DNA of 64,000 nucleotides from Acanthosepion lycidas (taxonomy: Eukaryota > Mollusca > Cephalopoda > Sepiida > Sepiidae). This document shows positions 55,790 through 64,000 of this stretch, piece after piece. The DNA lies in contig OZ010586.1 in the NCBI GenBank assembly GCA_963932145.1, forward strand, positions 74,970,087 to 75,034,086. Direction: 5' to 3'. Position 1 is the stretch's first letter; each line of letters starts with the position of its first letter. The position numbers and the translations under genes were made by a program. The notes beneath the pieces were generated by a model, which was given only the letters and a program-made list of their open reading frames with translations, was not told the origin of the DNA and did no database searches.

Positions 55790-57245
55790 AGCTAAATTGT
55801 GCTTTCAAAACATGGTGTTTGGAAAAAGAAGTAGAGAAAAACCAAAAAAGGAGGGTGAGGCTGGAAGGATAACATTATTCTGTGGTCACCAATTAATGAA
55901 TCACCAACACTAAATAAGTTTGCTTATGATCGTAATAAATAAAAGTCATGTTTGTTCTTATTTGGGTGCATTAAAAAGACTAAATGTAGGACTTGCGAAA
56001 GTGTGCTTTGAAATGGCGCCTGGAAGAAGAAAAACCAAAATGGAGGTGGGGGGATAACATCATTCTGTGGTCACCAATTAATGAATCACCAACACTAAAT
56101 AAGCTTGCTTATGATCGTAATAAATAAAAGTCATGTTTGTTCTTATTTGGGTGCATTAAAAAGACTAAATGTAGGACTTGCAAAAGAGTCCTTTGAAATG
56201 GCACCTGGAAGAAGGAAAACCAAAATGGAGGTGGAGGGATAACATCATTCTTTAGTCACCAATTAATGAATCACCAACACTAAATAAGCTTGCGTATGAT
56301 CGTAATAAATAAGTCATGTTTGTTCTTATTTGGGTGCATTAAAAAGACTAAATGTAGGACTTGCGAAAGTGTCCTTTGAAATGGCGCCTAGAAGAAGGAA
56401 AACCAAAATGGAGGTGGAGGGATAACATCATTCTGTAGTCACCAATTAATGAATCACCAACGCTAAATAAGCTTGCGTATGATCGTAATAAATAAAAGTC
56501 ATGTTTGTTCTTATTTGGGTGCATTAAAAAGACTAAATGTAGGACTTTCGAAAGTGTCCTTTGAAATGGCGCCTAGAAGAAGGAAAACCAAAATGGAGGT
56601 GGAGGGATAACATCATTCTGTTGTCACCAATTAATGAATCACCAACACTAAATAAGCTTGCTTATGATCGTAATAAATAAAAGTCATGTTTGTTCTTATT
56701 TGGGTGCATTAAAAAGACTAAATGTAGGACTTGCGAAAGTGTCCTTTGAAATGGCGCCTAGAAGAAGGAAAACCAAAATGGAGGTGGAGGGATAACATCA
56801 TTCTGTAGTCACCAATTAATGAATCACCAACGCTAAATAAGCTTGCGTATGATCGTAATAAATAAAAGTCATGTTTGTTCTTATTTGGGTGCATTAAAAA
56901 GACTAAATGTAGGACTTTCGAAAGTGTCCTTTGAAATGGCGCCTAGAAGAAGGAAAACCAAAATGGAGGTGGAGGGATAACATCATTCTGTTGTCACCAA
57001 TTAATGAATCACCAACACTAAATAAGCTTGCTTATGATCGTAATAAATAAAAGTCATGTTTGTTCTTATTTGGGTGCATTAAAAAGACTAAATGTAGGAC
57101 TTGCGAAAGTGTCCTTTGAAATGGCGCCTAGAAGAAGGAAAACCAAAATGGAGGTGGAGGGATAACATCATTCTGTAGTCACCAATTAATGAATCACCAA
57201 CACTAAATAAGCTTGCGTATGATCGTAATAAATAAAAGTCATGTT
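55790..57245 (+). repeat. 185-bp satellite, about 7.8 units, with dimeric higher-order structure
   Basis: TCATGTTTGTTCTTATTTGGG recurs at about 55946, 56131, 56314, 56499, 56684, 56869 and 57054, mostly 185 bp apart. The first unit (from ~55790) is diverged. From 56310 on, units alternate between two variants (GCTTGCGTATG with CAACGCT versus GCTTGCTTATG with CAACACT; GGACTTGCG versus GGACTTTCG), a 370-bp dimer. Each unit holds a short ATG-led phrase (MAPRRRKTKMEVEG) that may reflect its origin. Confidence 0.95.
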
Positions 57246-57845
57246 CGTTTGTAATCTGCCACAGGTGAAAACGGGTCTAATGATGATGACCATAATTGTG
57301 CATAAACTTGAAAAATGCTAATGAAAAATGGGTCCAAGTCTCACCAGTAGTTTATTCTCAAATCAATTCGCTTAATGCTAAAGATCAAAAGTTTTTGCTA
57401 AAACAAATCTGTGATTAGATATAATTTATTGGAGTTTATGCCCGATGAAATGTTTTAAAAATTAAAAAGAAAACACATAAAATTATTTCAACAGTTTCGA
57501 GGTTAGTCCTAAAACAGCGAAACATTCATTTTTGTTTCCTATTTTTTATGTAATTTCAAATTTTCCGCTTTGTCCCGCCTTGGTTTACCATAACTTTTAA
57601 CAGTGGAAATATCTGAAAGTGATAGTACGATGTAATTAGAAAACTTGAGTGATCAAAATTCTTGCGGAAAATCTAGTTATCTACAAAATTTGATTAGAGC
57701 CCAAATCTGCTGTCGTTCCTAACTTCCCATTTCTGCTGAATCTGAATTCTTGATTAATATATATTAATTAATTGGTAATCACAGAATGATTTATCCTTCA
57801 CCTATATTAAAAAGCAACATGTAGAAATTAGTATATCTACAAGTC
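57246..57845. other. unassigned
   Basis: Nothing recognised. Confidence 0.4.
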
Positions 57846-58640
57846 TTATTAAAGTGTATGACTTTGCCTGTCCTTCCGCAGAGACAAAGATTTTAACTCT
57901 CGAATTTCATATTAATTTTGGCTTTTTAATTGAACTTAGATTGGTATATATTAAAAAAACAGAATTGCAAGAAGACAGAATGGTTGTTAGCAAAGTGAAC
58001 AGCCCACTATACAAATTCCAAATTGGAGATACCAATATCAAATCAGTACAACAATTTAAAATATCCGAGGGGTATTTTAACCGAGAACGGAATGTGCGAC
58101 GCTTAATTCCGAAGGTACATTGAGATAGCGAAAGATGCATTCCAAAAACTAAGCAAAGTATTAAGAAGCAGAAAAATTTCGTAAAAACAAAGAAAAGAGT
58201 ATTAAACTGTTATTTAATATCAGTCCTCCCATATGGGAGTGAATGCTGGACAATCTCACAGATACAGAAGAAACTTGAAGCAAGAGAATTATGGTTCTAC
58301 AGAAGGACGCTGAGAATACCATAGATCAAATACGCGAGCAAAGACAATGCTTTAGAGAAAATGGAAACAAAAAGGACACTTATATTTAACATCAGCAAGA
58401 GTCAGTTGAAATGTCTAGGGCACATAATGAGGAAAAAGGGATTGGCAAATTTGATACTTACAGGACAGATTGAAGGCAAGAGGGACAGAGGAAAACAAAG
58501 CATAACCTACAATGTGAGCTTGAAGTAATGGATAGCAGAACAGAGAACAGGAGAGATAAAAAAAAAATGTGGAGAGCCATAGTCACTAACGTCCTGAAGG
58601 AACACGGCATAGAGAAGAAGGGTCATTAATAGCAAAAGAT
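57846..58640 (+). mobile_element. CFDP2-like LINE 3' portion
   Basis: Plus strand: LQEDRMVVSKVNSPLYKFQI, then VLNCYLISVLPYGSECWTIS, EARELWFYRRTLRIP, METKRTLIFNISKSQLKCLG, HIMRKKGLANLILTGQIEGK and WRAIVTNVLKEHGIEKKGH. This is the longest intact stretch of this family's C-terminal region in the window. At least three frame breaks. Confidence 0.88.
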
Positions 58641-59620
58641 TAAAAAACAAAAAACAAAATGTGATTAATGAAAGGTCATTGAATTGTTCAATGAAAGTTT
58701 ATTGGGTGTTACAAACAACTCTTCTAACAAATACAGTACTCCTGACAGGTTACCGGCCTCATTATAAAAACAGGTAAAGTGGTTTTCAAGATCAATACTT
58801 TCTACCATTTCGCCAGATAGCGTGTACCGTTGATCTACTCCTCTCGCAGCCAAATAACGACTATCTACTACAAAGAAACAGGAGTATCGCTATCTCTCTC
58901 TCCTTCTAACGTCTTGCGAGCTACGAATTCTGGCGCACAAGAAATGATACAAGTTTATATTTTCTTACAAAAGAAAATATAACTTCCAAAATAAAGTTCT
59001 ATAAACGTTCGTTCATTTTGAATGCAAAAATCAACATTCTCCGCCAACCTCCACTAATTTTTAATAAAAAAATTATTTTTTAGATGTATTGATTATAACG
59101 GTAATAAATTTACCACCTCATCGTTTAATATATATATATATATATATATATCACATTATCAGAAACATTTTGCTATTCAAGTAGCCCTATATACCAAACA
59201 ATTTTCTCCTACTATCAACCTTATATTGTTTAATAGTGGAAATGGAGTGTTTAAATTTTTTTTGAAATAAAAATGGAAAGATGTTCACGTGAATTCCAGT
59301 TGAATCCAGTCGCGCGCTAAAAGTGAGAGCTTGGAATGAACGCTCTTTTTTCAAAAAACAACACAAACACAATTTACAACGTAACAGTCAAAACATGAGG
59401 AAAAATAATAACACCAGAGACAAAACATCCTTGAAAATGGATATAGAAGTGACCGAAAGCGCTTCGGACAATCACAATTATGTATAATTGTTATATTTCT
59501 CCAACAAAACCGGAAAAATATTAGATGCTGGAAAAACTTAATTCAATCTTCCTAGTCGGCCGTATTTACTGAAATGCGTTTGAAAGAAACATTGCTGCTT
59601 TTTTACATATATATATATAT
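58641..59620. other. unassigned with (TA)n at 59130-59151
   Basis: A 62-codon minus frame (58665-58853) has no recognised domain. Confidence 0.35.
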
Positions 59621-60215
59621 ATATATATATGGTAATTCATCGAGTCTGAAAGAAACATCAACAGAAAGCATATATTTGGGACTCACGAGCAGTGCGCATC
59701 CACTACCAAGAATTGAAACCCTGACAGTTAGGTTGTCAAGCAAACATCATACCAACAGTTTTACCGGGCCTCGGCGACGAAGAAATTGCAAATCAGACTC
59801 AATATAGCCGCTTGCTCACATATTCCGTAACCATAGGACTGTGCCTCCTGGAGCCACGACTACTATCACCAAGCCGCTCACTATAGAGCATTAGAAGCTG
59901 GTTCAAGCAATGATGTACACATGATAGAAAATTATTAGGAGGATTTGATAATTATATTTTAAGTAATTCATCGAGTCTGTAATATGTGAGCGAGCGGGGC
60001 TATATTGAGTCTGATTTGCAGTCTCTTCGTCACCGAGGCCCTGTGGAACAGTTGGTATGATGTTTGCTTGACAACCTAACTGCCAAGGTTTCAATTCTCG
60101 ATAGTGGATATTAGTCGCAAATATAGCCGAAACGGCCGTCCAGTGCTTTCTGTTGGAGTTTCTTAAAATTGAATTACTTAAAATATAATTATCAAATCCT
60201 CCTAATAATTTATAT
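59621..60215. mobile_element. Inverted tRNA-SINE pair with 42-bp outer repeat
   Basis: Right copy (plus): A-box-like GTGGAACAGTTGGTATGATG and B box AAGGTTTCAATTCTCG, then GCCGAAACGGCCGTC. The left copy (minus) carries the same head. GGAGGATTTGATAATTAT at 59940 is complemented at 60180-60200. (TA)n on both outer sides (59607-59630, 60211-60230). Confidence 0.8.
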
Positions 60216-60234
60216 ATATATATATATATAACGA

Positions 60235-60480
60235 TAAATACAATATATATGATATGAAATAACGATATATATTTTTATATATCAAGAACAGTATTGAGGA
60301 AATTGTATACAAAATAGAAAACGTTTATTTGTGACGCGTTTCATCCGTTAGGACTTCACTGGACTGGGTTTGTTGAAGTTGTTGAATACACATTTGCATG
60401 AACTAGAGAGGCTGGTAGTTTCAAAATTTTTTAAATAATTCTTTGCAGTCTAGCCAATTTCATCTATATTCTTTTTCTTT
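60235..60480 (-). repeat. Hammerhead-like family B, minus copy of a divergent pair
   Basis: The minus strand reads CCAGTGAAGTCCTAACGGATGAAACGCGTCAC near 60370-60338 in fragments. The tail TTGATATATAAAAATATATATCG is shared with 14040-14060. Its left end is at (TA)n. Confidence 0.65.
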
Positions 60481-60649
60481 CCATCATCTTTATTTTTAAA
60501 TGTCCTATATCGTTATAGGATAAAATATGCCAGAAATGGTGAAATGTTGTAAGAACCTGGACGTATTTAAAAAAAAAAATACAATACACAAAACGCATTG
60601 GTTGTTCACTGTAACGAAGCTGACCACAATTACTCTAATTAAAAGAGAA

Positions 60650-60755
60650 ATAAGACGAAAATGTTTAGAAAATATTCAATCACTAGTTCAGCTACAGTAA
60701 ATTTACGTCCAGGTATTTACAGAGATTCACCATTCTTGGTGGATTTTCTGTTATC

Positions 60756-60787
<32 letters not shown>

Positions 60788-60930
60788 ATGAATTAAAACA
60801 ATTTGAAACTACCAACGTCTTCCGTTCATGTGCATGTGTAGTCACAACGACATCAACATACCCAGTGTGATGAAGTCCTAATGAAAAAACGCGTTACACT
60901 AAACTCTTTCAATTTTGTTACACACACACA
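60650..60930 (+). repeat. Hammerhead-like family B, plus copy of a divergent pair
   Basis: GTGATGAAGTCCTAATGAAA then ACGCGTTACACT, with GGACG lost. The preceding TTCATGTGCATGTGTAGTCAC is shared with the minus copy and with 14160-14175. An A-run lies at 60756-60784. Confidence 0.65.
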
Positions 60931-61084
60931 TATCTATAGCTCTTGAAAATATATTTCAATTGAGCACTGTTCAGTGACACACTAATTCTATGAACAACAG
61001 CCGCCTGCCTTAATGCAAAACTCTTCAGTAAAATGAATAGAGAACTCTGGCTGATTGGCATTTATTTACATTCATAAATTCGCT

Positions 61085-61215
61085 AGATTTAGCTGTTTCA
61101 CTCTGCCGAATGAAGATAGCTCAGTGGTAGAAGCTCTGACTGGCACCAAATCGGTTGGGTTTCGATTCTGGCTTGAGGCATTTGGATGTCTAGCCGCACT
61201 GAGGAACTGTGAATG

Positions 61216-61247
<32 letters not shown>

Positions 61248-61265
61248 GAGAGAGAGAGAGAGAGT
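61085..61265 (+). mobile_element. tRNA-derived SINE, then (CA)n and (GA)n
   Basis: A box TAGCTCAGTGGTAGAAGC, B box GGGTTTCGATTCTGG, then simple repeats at 61218-61265. Confidence 0.8.
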
Positions 61266-61329
61266 TTATTCAAATATTTTTTTACAAAGCAAACAGAAAT
61301 TGATAAACCACTAATAAAATTAAATTTAT

Positions 61330-61590
61330 TGTGATTATGGTGATTTTCTAAACGTAGCTTATATATGGCACAAGGCCGAAAGTATGGGGCACCAAGTGAG
61401 GATCGAATCCACTACTCAGTCGTAATTGTTCTAGATAACCAACGAGGTCTCCAAAGTGATTTTCTAAGCGTGGCTTAGAATTGGAACAAGGACGAAAGTA
61501 TGGGATACTTAATCTAACGAGCCAACTTGCTAATCATTACACCACGTTGAAGTACCCAGGTGATTTACTAAGCATAGCTTAGATGCGCCA
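61330..61590 (-). mobile_element. SINE fragments (52416 family), minus, repeated
   Basis: TAGCTTATATATGGCACAAGG, GGCTTAGAATTGGAACAAGG and AGCTTAGATGCGCCACAGGG mark three tail copies. B-box complement GGATCGAATCC at 61412 and A-box complement near 61540. It looks like a partial tandem array. Confidence 0.75.
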
Positions 61591-61594
61591 CAGG

Positions 61595-62174
61595 GCATAA
61601 AGTATGCTGTTGATTACTACTTGGTATTCGCCCCGGATGCTCCAATACGAACATTTCAGTGTGTTTGGGTGCCAATCTGAGGACAGCGCAGAGAATTCGG
61701 AAAGAGTTGGATGAGTTTAATAGGTCAAGAGACTGGCTGCTGGAAGACCCTATGTCTGGCAACAGGACTTTGCAACATGCCAAACAAGCAGAAGAACCCA
61801 GTCATGACTGTGACTACATCCCCACTTACAACTGGCTACCTAACTCCCCAGACTGAAACCCCCATTGGTTTTTATGTGTGGGGCGCAGTTGAGCGAGAGA
61901 CCAACAAAATTCCTTGTAACACCAAAGATGAACTGAAGTCAAGGATTATGGCAGCATTCGCCAACTTAAAGGAGACCGCAGAAAAGAGTGGAGTAGTTTT
62001 CGAAGTCATATGGAGGCCGTGATTGAAGCCAATGGCGATTTTATTGAATCTATTTACTCTTTAGCATTTCAAGATATTTTTGTGAAATTTTAGTAAATAT
62101 TTCTGTTAAATTGAGATGTCAGTGTTATTTTTATTTTTGCGTAATTTAGACAATAATTTATCCATCGCACCCTG
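61595..62174 (+). mobile_element. mariner family C, 3' portion with intact right TIR
   Basis: VCLGANLRTAQRIRKELDEF, DPMSGNRTLQHAKQAEEPS, then PIGFYVWGAVERETNKIPCN, TKDELKSRIMAAFANLKET. The right end is CCATCGCACCCTG then TA. The N terminus and middle are deleted. Confidence 0.9.
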
Positions 62175-62189
62175 TATGGAAAAAAGTGG

Positions 62190-62310
62190 AAAAAAGTTTT
62201 CGTGTGACGCGTTTTGTCCGATGAAATCCTAAAGGACGAAACGCGTCATAAGAAAACTTTTTCCCTTTCTCATACTTTTTCCCCAATATTATTCTTGATA
62301 TATTAAAATA
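62190..62310. repeat. Hammerhead-like family B, collapsed divergent pair
   Basis: Left arm 62192-62219 (minus copy 3' part) and right arm 62233-62262 are reverse complements. The plus strand across the centre reads CCGATGAAATCCTAAAGGAC, GAAACGCGTCA. The tail CCCCAATATTATTCTTGATA leads to (GT)n. Confidence 0.75.
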
Positions 62311-62313
62311 TAT

Positions 62314-62366
62314 ATGTGTGTGTGTGTGTGTGTATGTGTGTGTGTGTGTTTGTATGTGTGTGTGTT

Positions 62367-62435
<69 letters not shown>
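62314..62435. repeat. (GT)n microsatellite
   Basis: About 120 bp of GT with a few interruptions. Open frames here are meaningless. Confidence 0.98.
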
Positions 62436-62437
<2 letters not shown>

Positions 62438-62749
62438 TCGCGTTTCCGCGCGCTCGAATCTATTTTCGCAATATATTGATTTTTAAACCTATAGTCGTTA
62501 TGCTAAGAATTTTATACTCTCCGAAGAGAAAGAATGCACCATTTAAAGACAGCGTGAAATGATTTTTTTTTTCCTCGCGTGATCATTTATTTCAATTCCA
62601 GGAACGTATAATGTTAGTTCAGTAATGTGTTGTCTCTGGAAAGCTTTAGATTAATTAAAATAACCCGGGAAAGAAGGTCACATTATTCAAAACTATCGCG
62701 AGTTACAAGATAAGCCCTCTTTCAACGGATCTCTGATCGATTTTTTTCT
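62436..62749. other. unassigned
   Basis: Nothing recognised. Confidence 0.4.
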
Positions 62750-64000
62750 CCTGGGGGTCAGCATAATCCATGCTGATGGAAGGCAGAAAAGATTCTCTTT
62801 GATGATTAGATGGTAGCAGTTTTGTTTTGGGAGCCTTAGAATTTATAAGCCATTCCTTGTCCCAGTTAACTACCAATTAGTGGTCATTTTCGAGAGCAAT
62901 TGCCAGTTTTACATTGTCTGACCTATCAGACTTACTACTAAGACACGAGTAAATAGTTATCTCATTAATATAAATACTTATGACATCGCGAAAGTCATTG
63001 ATGAAGAAACAACGTGGATCCAAGGTTAGAACTGTGTGGAATCCCCGTATTTATGTGAAATGATCTAGAATTGTAACAGTTCAACACAACCTTCTTGACA
63101 CGATTTGCTAAGAAAGACTGGATTAAGTCAAATATTTGTCCAAAGATATCATAGCCCTTGAGCTTGTGAAGAAGTTCAATATGCCAAACTCTGTCAAACT
63201 TCTTCAAGATATCTAAAGCCACAGCCTGAGCCACATCGTTCTTATCTAAAGCGTGACAGGCAAATTCGATAATAACTGTTGACACATTTCAGCCAGAGCT
63301 TGAGAAACGAAAGATATACTTTTTATTCGAAAGAATTCCGTTTGAAGTAAGATGCTTAACAAATTTGGCTTTGATTAAGGGTTCTAATATCCCCCCACCA
63401 AAAAAAGAAGGGGTAAAAGACTAATAGAGCGATAATTCGAGGTGTCAGAATGTCCAAGGGAATTCTTACACGAACTACAGATGTGGATTTCCAACAAGCA
63501 GGTTTTTACTGTAGAGTTTGGAGAGAACATGAGTACATTTTCGTAAGACAATTGCAGAATATCGTCAAATCCGCAAACTTTCGGGGACCTAGTTTGGAGA
63601 TGATAGCAGAGGTCATGGACGGAGGTAGGTGCATATCATTAAGTATAGATTCAGGGGGAAAATTAGGTAAAGATATTCCTGAGACGAGAGTGGAGTTGGA
63701 AAAGAATTTCCGTGCAAAGCATTCTGCTTTATCAGCTGTAAATGACAATACTTAAAACTGAGTGAAGAGAGGAAGAATTGAGGATTTACACATGTTCTAT
63801 ACATACTTACAGAGTGACCAGTAATTTTGAGAACAAAATTTGTAAGATGTTATACAGTGTCTCATTCTATCATCGAATAGCGGCTTCGCCTCGTTGAGGA
63901 CACGCTTACACTCATTACGAGCGGATATAAAGAGACATTTGTTATGATCGAACTGTTATGTTGGAATAGCAGGAAGAAGTGATTCCTTTGGGCTATAGAG
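62750..64000 (-). mobile_element. Jockey-like LINE, minus, running off the right edge
   Basis: From the edge leftward: CLFISARNECKRVLNEAKPL, FTADKAECFARKFFSNSTLV, GISLPNFPPESILNDMHLPP, SMTSAIISKLGPRKFA, then AVALDILKKFDRVWHIELLH, GYDIFGQIFDLIQSFLANRV and VLNCYNSRSFHINTG. This is the upstream linker and first half of RT. The part between SKLGPRK and VIIEF is damaged. The catalytic YADD region was not found left of 62990. Confidence 0.88.

Noticed and set aside
55790-57245. CRISPR-like array
   Set aside because: Units are 185-bp contiguous repeats with no spacers; an ordinary satellite in a eukaryote.
62314-62562. 82-codon Cys-Val frame
   Set aside because: It is the translation of a (GT)n microsatellite.

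Overview
This is non-coding-rich animal DNA, most likely from a coleoid cephalopod of the octopus type. The evidence is AT-rich sequence, dozens of long (TA)n tracts, many tRNA-derived SINE pieces, several non-LTR retrotransposon families, Tc1/mariner/pogo relics, and conserved host exons of only 100-126 bp separated by up to 20 kb. The species assignment is an inference from composition and repeat style.

Host genes. Three minus-strand exons (24437-24562, 21358-21457, 1181-1304) encode successive membrane segments of an SLC7-type amino-acid exchanger light chain (LAT / y+LAT / xCT / b0,+AT group). Splice sites and phases fit. At least one short exon between the last two, and the 5' and 3' ends of the gene, were not found. 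The first ~25 kb is therefore intron of this gene. The second host gene is an intronless minus-strand ORF at 39869-40987. It encodes a cysteine-rich, probably secreted or surface-anchored protein of unknown function.

Layout. 1-1180: intron with an inverted hammerhead-like repeat and a ~680-bp polypurine tract. 1.3-10.1 kb: a degenerate 56-bp satellite, split by a Jockey-like LINE and partly inverted. 10-21 kb: SINEs, foldback elements, hammerhead-like repeats and abutting pogo, Tc1 and mariner relics. 21-25 kb: transporter exons with a repeated intron segment and LINE pieces carrying a composite SINE insertion. 25-39 kb: MITEs, SINEs, LINE copies and a 3-kb AT-rich repeat block. 39.9-41 kb: the Cys-rich gene. 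42.5-50 kb: Tc1, mariner and a nearly complete restriction-like-endonuclease LINE flanked by 188-bp direct repeats. 50-64 kb: foldback/hammerhead-like elements, multiply repeated LINE 3' ends, a 185-bp satellite with dimeric higher-order structure, further SINEs and a LINE running off the right edge.

The most coherent unexplained theme is a set of short repeats that carry CUGANGA...GAAAC (hammerhead-ribozyme-like) cores. They end at (TA)n tracts and occur again and again as divergent, head-to-head inverted pairs. One such pair carries a tRNA-derived SINE and has a clear 12-bp target-site duplication.
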